Origin: Marinibactrum halimedae
GTDB taxonomy: Bacteria; Pseudomonadota; Gammaproteobacteria; Pseudomonadales; Cellvibrionaceae
DNA: 64,000 nt
Direction of reading: 5' to 3'
Assembly: GCF_021234875.1 (NCBI RefSeq)
Contig: NZ_JAJQVM010000028.1
Location: 1-64,000 of the forward strand
Below the pieces are notes generated by a model. That model made no database searches. It was not told where the DNA came from and saw only the letters and a program-made list of their open reading frames with translations. This document shows positions 6,960-15,214 of the stretch, one piece after another (position 1 is the first letter of the stretch; each line of letters starts with the position of its first letter). The translations under genes were made by a program, and so were the position numbers.

Positions 6960-9002
6960 TTAATTTGTGGCCTCAGGGGGTGCATTATTTTCGATTGTGG
7001 TTTCAGCCTGGGTTGTGGTTTCAGCGTGTTGAGCTGCTTGTACTTTTTTGCGCGCACTGGCGCGATAGCGTTTATCCACAATGGCTAAAATGCCACCTAA
7101 ACCCATGAAAATTGCCCCCAACCATATCCAGCGAACAAAGGGTTTAAAGTGCACACGCACAGCCCACGCTTTGTCATCTAGGGGTTCACCCAACGCTACG
7201 TATAAATCTCGGAAAAAGCCAGCATCAATAGAGGCTTCTGTCATGGTGTTGCCACCGGAGAAATAGCGACGTTTTTCTGGGAATAACGTGGACTGTAAAC
7301 TATCTCCATTCATGACCCGAATTGTGCCTCGGTCTGCGACGTAGTTGGGGCCTCTGATTTGCTCGACGCCGTCGAAGTGATAGGTTAAACCTCCAACTTC
7401 AACTTGATTGCCTGATTCCATTCTGAGGTCGCGTTGATCACTGTAAATGGTATTCAGGCAGGCGCCCATGGCACAGAAGGCAACGCCTACATGGGCGATA
7501 ATCATTCCGTAATAACTGGGCGTGAGCTTTTTCAGCCCTTGGGCGAATGAGGCGGCATTGCGTGTTTTGTGCAGTAAGTCGGAGGCCATTGTGGAAAGAA
7601 TCCAGGCACCGACAAATACCGTTAGTGTGGCCCCAATGGAGTAGGCGGGCGCACTTTCAGTCATGGCGCCGTACACCGCAGGAAATACGAGCGCGATTAA
7701 CGTGCTCACGATGATCGGTTTTTTCAGCAAATCGATGAGACGTGCTTTTTTCGTTTTCTTCCACACCAGAATCGGGCCTATGCCCATTAAAAGGCACAGC
7801 AGACCCGTTAAGGGAGTGAAAAAGAAATTGAAGTAGGGTGGGCCGACAGAAATACGGCCCCAACCGAGGGCGTCTGCGATAAGTGGGTAGAGTGTACCCA
7901 GAAGGACGGTGGCGGTGATGACGACCAGTAAGACGTTATTGCCCAGTAAAAAAGTTTCGCGGCTGAGCCAATCAAAGCGGCTATAGGCTTTCACTTCTGG
8001 CACGCGAAAGGCGTATAACAGCAATGATCCACCCACCACAAACAGTAAAAAGAGGAGAATAAACACGCCTCGTTCTGGGTCTGAGGCGAAGGCATGGACG
8101 GAGGTAATGACGCCCGAACGAACCAAAAAAGTGCCCAATAAGCTTAGCGAAAACGCGAATATCGCGAGGAGAATGGTCCAGCTTTTAAACACGCCGCGCT
8201 TTTCGGTAACCGCTAATGAATGAATAAGGGCTGTGCCCACAAGCCATGGCATAAAAGAGGCGTTTTCAACCGGGTCCCAGAACCACCAGCCTCCCCAGCC
8301 CAATTCGTAATAGGCCCACCAGCTGCCCAAGGCGATGCCGAGGGTTAGAAAAGACCAGGCGGTGGTCGTCCAAGGGCGTGACCAGCGCGCCCAAGCGCTA
8401 TCGAGTCGTCCGCCAATGAGTGCCGCGATCGCAAAGGCAAAGGCAACCGAAAACCCCACATAGCCCATGTACAACATAGGGGGGTGAATGATTAAGCCGG
8501 GGTCTTGCAACAGTGGGTTCAAATCATTGCCGTCGGCGGGAGAGGTGGGCAGTAGTCGATCAAAAGGATTGGAGGTCAGTAAGGTAAAGAGCAGAAAACC
8601 TACCCCAATCACGCCCATCACTGCCAATACTCTTGCCAGCATTTCAAGGGGCAGATTGCGGCTAAAAATGGCGACAGAGAACGTCCATATGGAGAGTATC
8701 AGTACCCAAAGGAGTAAAGAGCCTTCGTGCCCACCCCAGACCGCGCTGACTTTGTAGTAACTCGGCAGTAAGCTATTGGAGTTGGTGGCGACGTAGCGCA
8801 CGGTGAAGTCATCATTCAGAAAGGCGTAGGTGAGGCAGGCAAAGGCGAGGGCGGTGAATACAAAAAAACCCGTCGCCAAAGAGCGTGCCGATTGCATGAG
8901 CGCGACTTGCCCTGTAAAGCTACCAATAATGGGAACTGTACTGAGTATGGCGCAGAGAAAAAGCGCCAGTATCAGACAAAAGTGGCCTAGCTCAGGAATC
9001 AT
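6960..9002 (-). CDS. ccmF: Heme lyase subunit CcmF
   Basis: CcmF is the large polytopic subunit that joins heme from holo-CcmE to apocytochrome c. The 680-aa length and many membrane helices are typical. The tryptophan-rich WWD motif is at residues ~235-250 (GWGGWWFWDPVENASF), and the flanking conserved histidine segments AVWGGHEGSLLLW (~88-100) and IIHPPMLYMGY (~171-181) are present. The C-terminal tail is low-complexity (repeats of QAETT). Its start overlaps the end of ccmE by 11 bases, indicating translational coupling. Confidence 0.97.
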   Translation of the reverse strand: MIPELGHFCLILALFLCAILSTVPIIGSFTGQVALMQSARSLATGFFVFTALAFACLTYAFLNDDFTVRYVATNSNSLLPSYYKVSAVWGGHEGSLLLWVLILSIWTFSVAIFSRNLPLEMLARVLAVMGVIGVGFLLFTLLTSNPFDRLLPTSPADGNDLNPLLQDPGLIIHPPMLYMGYVGFSVAFAFAIAALIGGRLDSAWARWSRPWTTTAWSFLTLGIALGSWWAYYELGWGGWWFWDPVENASFMPWLVGTALIHSLAVTEKRGVFKSWTILLAIFAFSLSLLGTFLVRSGVITSVHAFASDPERGVFILLFLLFVVGGSLLLYAFRVPEVKAYSRFDWLSRETFLLGNNVLLVVITATVLLGTLYPLIADALGWGRISVGPPYFNFFFTPLTGLLCLLMGIGPILVWKKTKKARLIDLLKKPIIVSTLIALVFPAVYGAMTESAPAYSIGATLTVFVGAWILSTMASDLLHKTRNAASFAQGLKKLTPSYYGMIIAHVGVAFCAMGACLNTIYSDQRDLRMESGNQVEVGGLTYHFDGVEQIRGPNYVADRGTIRVMNGDSLQSTLFPEKRRYFSGGNTMTEASIDAGFFRDLYVALGEPLDDKAWAVRVHFKPFVRWIWLGAIFMGLGGILAIVDKRYRASARKKVQAAQHAETTTQAETTIENNAPPEATN

Positions 9003-9474
9003 AAGAGATTACCTCACAGGTCTTTTGGTGTTGAGCACCGTCTCCCGCGTTGCCTGCCGCAGCCATGGCGTCGGCAACTTCGGGTGGCATGTAGTTTTCA
9101 TCGTGCTTGGCCAGCACTTCTGTGGCATTAAAATCGCCACTCTCTGAGAGCTTGCCGTTCACCACAACGGCTTCGCCCTCGGCGAAGAGGTCGGGCAGAA
9201 TACCGCTGTAAAAAACTTTAACGTCAGCAGAGCCATCGGTAATTAAAAAATTCACATCCAGGTTTTCACCCGAACGTTTCACCGTGCCCGGCATTACGCA
9301 GCCGCCCGCCCGAATACTTTTGTCGACAGGCGCTTCACCGGCGGCAATTTTTGACGGTGGGTAGAATAAATTCATGTTTTCACGAAGGGCGAAAACCATC
9401 AGGCCGATGGCCACGGTGGCAAAGACCACCACAAAAACGACAAAAATCAAACGTTGCTTTCGAACGGGGTGCAT
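8992..9474 (-). CDS. ccmE: Heme chaperone CcmE
   Basis: CcmE is a periplasmic membrane-anchored heme chaperone that receives heme from CcmC and passes it to CcmF. The 160-aa protein has an N-terminal anchor (residues ~9-29), an OB-fold core, and the covalent heme-binding histidine in LAKHDENYMP (His124, with Tyr128 nearby). It also has the IRAGGCV and VKVFYSGILPDLF blocks typical of the family. The C-terminus is extended and Ala/Gly-rich with one Cys. Confidence 0.97.
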   Translation of the reverse strand: MHPVRKQRLIFVVFVVVFATVAIGLMVFALRENMNLFYPPSKIAAGEAPVDKSIRAGGCVMPGTVKRSGENLDVNFLITDGSADVKVFYSGILPDLFAEGEAVVVNGKLSESGDFNATEVLAKHDENYMPPEVADAMAAAGNAGDGAQHQKTCEVISYDS

Positions 9475-9570
9475 TTGCAGCCTCTCTTGTTACAGTTGCT
9501 CTTTATCCAGATCAGGGTATCAAATTACGATTTTTTAATTAGTTTTTATTAAGATTGTTTGGTTGTTAGT

Positions 9571-9807
9571 TTAGCTTGCCGGTGTGGCAGGTTGTTCTGA
9601 TGCGCTACTCGGCGCTGCGGCTTTCTTTGATGCCTCTTCCCGTTTTAAGGTTTGCTTTTGTTGCTTCAGCAACTGTTTTTTTGCCATGAGTGGCGAGAAG
9701 AGTAAATAGGCTATACCCAAGGCAGTCACTAAATAACAGGCCCAAACATAAGGCCCGTGCCCTGCCATGGAAAAGAAATCGGCAAAAGATTCAAATTGAA
9801 ATGTCAT
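9571..9807 (-). CDS. ccmD: Heme exporter subunit CcmD
   Basis: This 78-aa single-span protein fits CcmD, the small subunit that stabilises CcmABC and helps release holo-CcmE. It starts MTFQFESFADFFSMAGHGPY, followed by VWACYLVTALGIAYLLFSPL as the membrane helix, then a basic, Ala-rich cytoplasmic tail. The MAGHGPYVWxxY segment is the family signature. It lies between ccmC and ccmE as expected. Confidence 0.92.
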   Translation of the reverse strand: MTFQFESFADFFSMAGHGPYVWACYLVTALGIAYLLFSPLMAKKQLLKQQKQTLKREEASKKAAAPSSASEQPATPAS

Positions 9808-9892
9808 AATCCATATCCGCTTGCTGTGTTGCGCTCAACTTTCTTTTCATTTTTGTTATTGCGCATGTCGATAATTCAGGTGTCAATACGGC

Positions 9893-10636
9893 TTACGCTG
9901 AGCCCAAGGCCAGTGCTTTCACCCATTTTGTGCGTCTTTCGCGTTTTAAAATCTCGACACGCGTTCGTAAAATGAGTGCCAAGGCGTACAAAGCATAAAA
10001 CCCAATTACCATAATGAGTAATGGGTACAGCATGGATGGGTCGATGGTGCTCTCAGACGTAAATTTAATGGTGGCAGGCTGATGCAGCGTAAACCACCAA
10101 TCTACAGACTTGTAAATAATTGGAATGTTCACTGTGCCGACCAATGCCAAGATAGCGCTGGCTTTATTGGCCGTTTCTTCGTGAGTAAACGCGTTATGCA
10201 GCGCCATAACGCCCAAGTACAAAAAGAACAGGATGAGCATGGAGGTAATGCGTGCGTCCCATACCCACCACGTACCCCAGGTGGGTTTGCCCCACACCGC
10301 GCCGGTGAATAAAGAAACAAACGTCAGCACTGCACCAATCGGTGCGGCGGCGCGCATGGTGAGTTCCGCCACTTTGATTCGCCAAATAAGGCCAACTGCA
10401 CCGCTAATGGCCATAACATAATAACCGGCTAAGGCCAGAAACGCGGCGGGAACGTGGATATAAATGATACGGTAACTGTTGCCTTGCTTGGCGTCGGCAG
10501 GTGAAAAAGCCAATCCCCACACGCTACCTGCAATCAGTAGGCTGGCGGTGAGAACCCATAAATAGGGTAGCCATACGGAAGATTTTTCGTAAAACCATCG
10601 GGGAGAGCCCAAGCGGTGAAACCATGTCCAGTCCAC
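9893..10636 (-). CDS. ccmC: Heme exporter/handling protein CcmC
   Basis: CcmC loads heme onto CcmE with CcmA, B and D. The 247-aa protein has six predicted helices, a WWD motif at ~118-129 (PTWGTWWVWDAR), and the two heme-ligand histidines in YIHVPAAF (His61) and FTLHQPA (His185). The GTG at 10636 follows AAGGA by a normal spacing and is used as start. It is separated from ccmB by about 146 bases. Confidence 0.96.
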   Translation of the reverse strand: MDWTWFHRLGSPRWFYEKSSVWLPYLWVLTASLLIAGSVWGLAFSPADAKQGNSYRIIYIHVPAAFLALAGYYVMAISGAVGLIWRIKVAELTMRAAAPIGAVLTFVSLFTGAVWGKPTWGTWWVWDARITSMLILFFLYLGVMALHNAFTHEETANKASAILALVGTVNIPIIYKSVDWWFTLHQPATIKFTSESTIDPSMLYPLLIMVIGFYALYALALILRTRVEILKRERRTKWVKALALGSA

Positions 10637-10782
10637 GGTGTAATCCTTGCTTTGTTGTAAGTGTTAAACATGAATAATGTGCTGATGCCGTCTTACCTTG
10701 GCGGCATCGTGTCTGTCTTTATACTGAGACAACGTGTTTCTGCATTCATTGGTGATGAGTTATCACAATTTGTTAACGATAC

Positions 10783-11523
10783 TCAGCCGTTGACACTGAT
10801 TCTTAATGCTCCTGCGGCGGCGAAGGGGGCGAGAATCATGGCCATGGCAAGAAACGCCCCCAATATGGCAAGTTGACCCACAAAAGGAAACCCCTCGCTG
10901 GCGCTACTGACGGCGCTGGCACCAAAAATGAGCACTGGAACATACAGTGGCATGATAATTAACGACAACAGTAAGCCCCCTTTACGTAACCCTACTGTGA
11001 GCGCAGATCCGATCGCGCCAATAAGGCTCAACACTCCGGTACCTATGGCAAGGCTCGCAATGAGAGGCATATAGCCTTGGTTGGGGAGTGACAGCATCAC
11101 ACCTAAAATAGGCGCTGTGATGGTCAGTGGGAGTCCAGTCATCAGCCAATGCACGAGTACTTTTGATATGACGATAAAATATAACGGGTGGGGTGAGATG
11201 AGTAACTGTTCAAGGGAGCCATCTTCATAGTCGGTACGAAAAAGCCCATCTAGGCTTAACAATGTTGCCAAAAGTGCCACCACCCAAATCATGCCTGGCG
11301 CCAATAACGCCAAGGTGTCTCGCTCAGGAGAAATGCCCAGTGGCACCATGGTAATCACGATTAAGAAAAAGATCAGAGGGTTGGCAATGTCGCCCCGACT
11401 GCGAAAAGCGACGGTAATGTCTCGCTTAAACGTGGCAGCAAAGCCTGACCACAAATTGATGTCTGGTATTTCTAGCGGGGCGGTGTCTGTGGCAGGTGCC
11501 GTCGATAGTGAATCACTCGTCAT
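10783..11523 (-). CDS. ccmB: Heme exporter membrane subunit CcmB
   Basis: CcmB is the membrane subunit of the CcmAB ABC transporter in cytochrome c maturation. The protein has six hydrophobic segments and the family block DGLFRTDYEDGSLEQLLISP around residues ~95-115. ATG 11523 is chosen (246 aa); it overlaps the end of ccmA by 11 bases. A longer frame to 11556 lies entirely inside ccmA. An N-terminal Ser/Thr-rich extension of about 25 residues precedes the first helix. Confidence 0.95.
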   Translation of the reverse strand: MTSDSLSTAPATDTAPLEIPDINLWSGFAATFKRDITVAFRSRGDIANPLIFFLIVITMVPLGISPERDTLALLAPGMIWVVALLATLLSLDGLFRTDYEDGSLEQLLISPHPLYFIVISKVLVHWLMTGLPLTITAPILGVMLSLPNQGYMPLIASLAIGTGVLSLIGAIGSALTVGLRKGGLLLSLIIMPLYVPVLIFGASAVSSASEGFPFVGQLAILGAFLAMAMILAPFAAAGALRISVNG

Positions 11524-12202
11524 ACTCGATGGCCCCTGCAAAATCCGTAAGGTCAATGGTTCTCAGTCCGATGTTTTTAAAATGTTGAGTGTCTAGGTCT
11601 TGGTGCGTGGTGAGAATGACGATGCCGCCGCGTTCAGCGTGGTTGGCGATGGCCTGTTCGAGCTCTGCGACGCCGCGTTTGTCAATGGCAGTAAAGGGTT
11701 CATCCAAAATCCACAGCGGTGCAGGGGTAAGGTAAAGGCGCGCTAAGGCAACACGACGCTGCTGGCCGGCAGAAAGTTGATAGCATGGCACATCCTCAAA
11801 GCCATAGAGGCCAACTTTAGACAAGGCGCTATTGATGGTTGTATCGTTTATTGTGGTATCGGTGACGGTTTTGCCTGCCGTGGACATGCCTGCATACCAG
11901 CGCAGATTCTCCTGAGGGGTTAACGCTTTTTTTGTGCCCGGTAAGTGACCTAAATACAACATTTGGCTAAGGTACAAAGCGCGGTGGCGTTGAATAGATT
12001 GGCCTTGCCAGAGAATATCGCCGTCGTAATCGTGAGAGATGCCAGTGAGTAATCGAAGCAGGGTGGTTTTACCACTGCCATTGGGGCCGGCGACTTGCAC
12101 CACTTGCCCCGACTCGATCTGAGCGTTGAGATGAGAAAATAAGCGACGTTCATCTCGATCACAACAGAGGTCTTTTAATTCAAGTGTTAATGAGTTTGGC
12201 AT
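11513..12202 (-). CDS. ccmA: Heme exporter ATP-binding subunit CcmA
   Basis: CcmA is the ATPase of the CcmABCD complex that releases holo-CcmE. Walker A GPNGSGKTT is at ~39-47, the ABC signature LSAGQQRRVALARL at ~142-155, and Walker B LWILDEPF at ~162-169. Length is 229 aa from the ATG at 12202. A short duplicated peptide (TDTTINDTTIN, residues ~113-123), encoded by two 15-bp copies at 11831-11860, sits in the helical domain and is likely a harmless insertion. It is the first gene of the ccm operon. Confidence 0.95.
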   Translation of the reverse strand: MPNSLTLELKDLCCDRDERRLFSHLNAQIESGQVVQVAGPNGSGKTTLLRLLTGISHDYDGDILWQGQSIQRHRALYLSQMLYLGHLPGTKKALTPQENLRWYAGMSTAGKTVTDTTINDTTINSALSKVGLYGFEDVPCYQLSAGQQRRVALARLYLTPAPLWILDEPFTAIDKRGVAELEQAIANHAERGGIVILTTHQDLDTQHFKNIGLRTIDLTDFAGAIEYDE

Positions 12203-12205
12203 CAC

Positions 12206-12634
12206 GCCTAAAAAGTCCTCACCCTGTGTTGTTGACGTTGGTTTGGCTGAAGATTTACTTCAGAGCGCCGAACAATGATGTGCGGCGCAAAGACGTTTAT
12301 CAGTAAACCGTAATTCTCGCAGGATTATACTCACCCCCTTCGTAAATGCACGATACGAGTAAAGATTCTTCTGTGTTTATTGCAAGGAATTCGGCATTCT
12401 GTAACGGGGTAGGCACTATACACGTCAAAGCGCATACTTATTGATCGAGGCCAATAAGCAAGTCGACGTTGACAGAGTCAACCGTTATGGCTCGTCCATA
12501 ATTTATTCGGCAATACTTATTAAGCAATATTTATTGAGCGATATTTATTGAGCGATATTTATTGAGCAATAGTAGTAAAACACGGTTTCAGGACAGTATT
12601 AAAAAAGAGCATATAAGGAAAACATAGAGAACGT
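12206..12634. other. Intergenic region between divergent ccmA and the fliK-like gene
   Basis: No gene is visible in this 430-bp stretch. It must hold promoters for the ccm operon (minus) and the fliK-like gene (plus). The part nearest the fliK-like gene is occupied by an AT-rich 14-bp tandem repeat. Confidence 0.5.
12510..12571. repeat. 14-bp direct tandem repeat, about four copies
   Basis: The unit GC(A/G)ATATTTATTGA recurs at 12510, 12524, 12538 and 12552, with a partial fifth copy. Two central copies are identical. It lies 64-125 bases upstream of the fliK-like start and could overlap its promoter. Confidence 0.85.
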
Positions 12635-14092
12635 ATGTCGATTCCTACTGATTTGCAACGAGTTATTCAAACCTTACCGCCAGACAGGAAGGCCCCTCAG
12701 CGCTCTGAAGGTCTCGGTGCGTCAGTGGGGCAAACCGATACGGGTGCGTCTAGTGCGCGCTCATCGACAACATCTCATGAGCGTATTGGCTCGCCTTCCA
12801 GCGCTACGCTGCCTCGCGCACCTACCGTTGCTACCGTTTTATCCAGTGTGCCACTTTCGCAATTAACGTTACCGGCAGGTGCAGAAGAGGTTGCAGCCTT
12901 TAAAGGGGCGACACTGGCTGTTTTGTTGGCGTTGCCCTCGAGCCAGAACCCGTTGATGGCTTCAGTTCCATCGGCATCCCAACAATGGGCGTTGACGAAT
13001 CAGACACTCAACGTGGGGGCGCAAGTGGTGGTTGCGGCAAATGCAGATGGGCACTTGCGCCTGTTACCCATTAAAGCGGCCACGGTGTCCATTTTACAAC
13101 ATGCGTTGCAACAGAGTTTCCCCAAGCAGGGTTCAATCAGCGATGTATTTTCGCTCCTCAGTCATCTGCTGAAACCGGAAAACGCATCACTAATGAAATC
13201 GTTACCCGCCAATACGCCATCGTTAGCGACTCAGTTATTTCAGCAGCCGTCTTTGCAAAGCTCGCAAGGGGTTCGCTCGGCGTTGCTTAACAGTGGCGTC
13301 TTTGCAGAGCGCCAGTTGTTATCAACAATATTATCTCGTCAGTTATCCTCTCAACATTCTTCTACACAAGGGGAGGGTAACCGTTCGGTGGGTGGCGAAA
13401 AGCCACTGCATTTAGCCGATATGAAATGGCAGTTGAGTCAACTGAGCCAAGGGCTTTCTGCAGGGCTGCCGGCAGCAAAAGCAGGCGGTGTCGAGCCGAC
13501 AATGCAATTGCCGTCGAACCCATCGGCTTGGCTAATGCTGTTATTGGGTCGTTTGAAGCATTCGGGGTCTCAAAGCCGTGACGGTGCTCGTGCGATACAA
13601 GAATTGCAAACCACATTAAAAAACGCGGTCGATCAGGCGTTGGCGAAAATTCAATTAAATCAGCAACTGGGGCTCAGCGAGCACCTTATTCCCCATGAGC
13701 AGCGTTTATCGCCCCACATCCCTATTGAGCTGCCACTGCCCTGGGGGAATGAAACGCAAACCTTGAGGGTTCGTTGGTATGGTGAAGAAGACGCCACACC
13801 TGAGCGCCGCGCTAAAACGGGCAAGCACAAACAATGGCGATTAATGTTGGATTTTAATTTGGACGAGCAGGGCACGTTATACGCGGAAGTGATTGCGGTG
13901 GAAGAACATATTTCCACCAAATTTTGGTCTGAAAAGCCACCGTTGTTGGATAAAGTGAGACAGTGTGCAGAAGGGTTGAAGCAGGGGCTTTGGTCAGAGG
14001 GTGTCGTTGTGGATCATATTGCTTATTTATCGGGTAAACCGCCTGATACGGATATGGGCCTTGGCTATTCTATTATTGATGTAAAAACGTAA
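12635..14092 (+). CDS. Orphan FliK-like protein with flagellar hook-length control C-terminal domain
   Basis: This 485-aa protein has a long Ser/Ala/Gln-rich low-complexity N-terminal part (residues ~1-350) and a compact C-terminal domain (~365-480) resembling the Flg_hook domain of FliK: LPLPWGNETQTLRVRWY, an LDFNLDEQGTLYAEV strand pair, and a final WSEGVVVDHIAYLSG. FliK measures hook length and contacts FlhB to switch export substrate. No other flagellar genes are here, but the next gene encodes an isolated FlhB C-terminal-like domain, so the pair may act together. A similar pair beside ccmA is known to me from Pseudomonas; its role is unclear. Confidence 0.75.
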   Translation: MSIPTDLQRVIQTLPPDRKAPQRSEGLGASVGQTDTGASSARSSTTSHERIGSPSSATLPRAPTVATVLSSVPLSQLTLPAGAEEVAAFKGATLAVLLALPSSQNPLMASVPSASQQWALTNQTLNVGAQVVVAANADGHLRLLPIKAATVSILQHALQQSFPKQGSISDVFSLLSHLLKPENASLMKSLPANTPSLATQLFQQPSLQSSQGVRSALLNSGVFAERQLLSTILSRQLSSQHSSTQGEGNRSVGGEKPLHLADMKWQLSQLSQGLSAGLPAAKAGGVEPTMQLPSNPSAWLMLLLGRLKHSGSQSRDGARAIQELQTTLKNAVDQALAKIQLNQQLGLSEHLIPHEQRLSPHIPIELPLPWGNETQTLRVRWYGEEDATPERRAKTGKHKQWRLMLDFNLDEQGTLYAEVIAVEEHISTKFWSEKPPLLDKVRQCAEGLKQGLWSEGVVVDHIAYLSGKPPDTDMGLGYSIIDVKT

Positions 14093-14108
14093 ATAAACGC
14101 CACTTTGA

Positions 14109-14142
14109 ATGACTGAGTATGATGACTGAGTATGATGACTGA
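14109..14142. repeat. 13-bp direct repeat spanning the flhB-like start codon
   Basis: ATGACTGAGTATG occurs at 14109 and 14122 and begins again at 14135. Each copy carries an ATG, so duplication has multiplied the possible start codons of the downstream gene. Confidence 0.85.
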
Positions 14143-14431
14143 AAACACCTCTCCCATTTTACCCACGGTTGATGAACTAAAAAAAGCCGTTGCGTTATTT
14201 TATGATGGCAGCTCTGCGCCTACGGTAACCGCAAAAGGTATTGGTGATGCAGCTCAAGAAATCATGGATATTGCCGCAGAACACAACATTCCACTTTGCG
14301 ATAACCCGGCGCTAATTGATTTATTACTGGAGTTGGAATTGGGGGAAGAAATTCCTGAATCGTTGTACATTGCCGTTGCTCATATCATTGCACTGGCCTA
14401 TCAATTAGGCGGGAAAGAACCGGCCTTATGA
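14132..14431 (+). CDS. FlhB C-terminal-domain-like small protein
   Basis: This protein of about 99 aa matches the cytoplasmic C-terminal domain of FlhB/YscU export-switch proteins: KAVALFYDGSSAPTVTAKG, then IMDIAAEHNIPLCDNPALID, LLELELGEEIPESLYIAV and AHIIALAYQLGG. It lacks the FlhB membrane domain and the NPTH autocleavage motif. ATG at 14132 or 14135 may be used because a 13-bp repeat carries several ATGs. It lies 39 bases after the FliK-like gene, suggesting a co-transcribed FliK-C/FlhB-C pair outside the flagellar system. Confidence 0.82.
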   Translation: MMTENTSPILPTVDELKKAVALFYDGSSAPTVTAKGIGDAAQEIMDIAAEHNIPLCDNPALIDLLLELELGEEIPESLYIAVAHIIALAYQLGGKEPAL

Positions 14432-14472
14432 TCTCGCGCCTTTTATTTCCTTAAATATTGTAAAAAATAAAC

Positions 14473-15132
14473 ATGAAAATAATCTCCATTAATCAATCAC
14501 GTGTTCAATCTGTTGAATACAACGGTGAAAAAATTCAAACCGGTATTTTTAAACGACCCACTAATGAGGATGTTTTTATTTCGGTTTCAGGTTTAAGTGG
14601 CGATGCGCAGGCAGACTTGATTAATCATGGTGGGGCCGACAAAGCGGTTTATGGTTTTTCAAACAGCGAATATGCTTATTGGCGTGAGGCGTTAAATCTA
14701 CCTTCGCTTTCTTCGGGCGCGTTTGGTGAAAATCTCACAATTGAAAATTTGGATGAATATGCGACTTACATCGGTGAGCGTTTTCAAGTTGGAGAATGCA
14801 TTCTGGAAGTGTCTCAGCCGCGCGTGCCGTGTTTTAAATTGGGTATTGCCTTAGAAAATGTTCAGGCACCTAAACGTTTTACTCAACGGTATCGAACCGG
14901 TGTTTATTTTAGAGTGGTTCAAGAGGGAGCGGTGACGCTTGGTGACAGAATGGAGAAACTTTCTAGCCCTGAAGTGCTCGTCAGTGTTGGAGAATTATTT
15001 CAAGCTTATTTTGACAAGAAATATGAGAGAAGTTTATATGTGCTCACCTCTGCGAGCCATCTTCGTGCGTTATCTGAAGAGTGGCGGCAAAAAATCGAAT
15101 TGAGACTCATGTCCTCCATTAAAGAAAATTAA
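14473..15132 (+). CDS. MOSC-domain protein (YiiM-like)
   Basis: This 219-aa protein has the MOSC beta-barrel fold with GDAQADLINHGGADKAVYGF (residues ~50-70), GAFGENLTIENL (~83-94) and SQPRVPCFKLG, whose cysteine is the conserved MOSC ligand residue. A C-terminal helical '3-alpha' segment follows, as in YiiM. MOSC proteins bind molybdenum cofactor and help reduce N-hydroxylated compounds; the exact substrate is unknown. It is convergent with a secreted-protein gene and followed by a hairpin. Confidence 0.85.
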   Translation: MKIISINQSRVQSVEYNGEKIQTGIFKRPTNEDVFISVSGLSGDAQADLINHGGADKAVYGFSNSEYAYWREALNLPSLSSGAFGENLTIENLDEYATYIGERFQVGECILEVSQPRVPCFKLGIALENVQAPKRFTQRYRTGVYFRVVQEGAVTLGDRMEKLSSPEVLVSVGELFQAYFDKKYERSLYVLTSASHLRALSEEWRQKIELRLMSSIKEN

Positions 15133-15177
15133 GGGCCTGTTAATACTAATTTTAACGGAGTTAGCGTTAACAGGCCC
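15133..15177. terminator. Hairpin between convergent genes, putative terminator
   Basis: GGGCCTGTTAA (15133-15143) is perfectly complementary to TTAACAGGCCC (15167-15177), and the loop has a smaller internal stem. It starts immediately after the MOSC stop. No strong T-run follows, so termination is likely but not certain. Confidence 0.5.
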
Positions 15178-15214
15178 TAGAAAACAGAAAGCTTGGCTTT
15201 GAGTATATTAGCTT

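Noticed and set aside
6881-7081. N-terminal extension of CcmG to the first in-frame start
   Set aside because: The extra residues overlap the ccmF 3' end, are not family-like, and would bury the signal anchor; ATG 6880 fits.
8488-9147. Plus-strand frames opposite ccmF/ccmE
   Set aside because: Antisense shadows of well-conserved genes.
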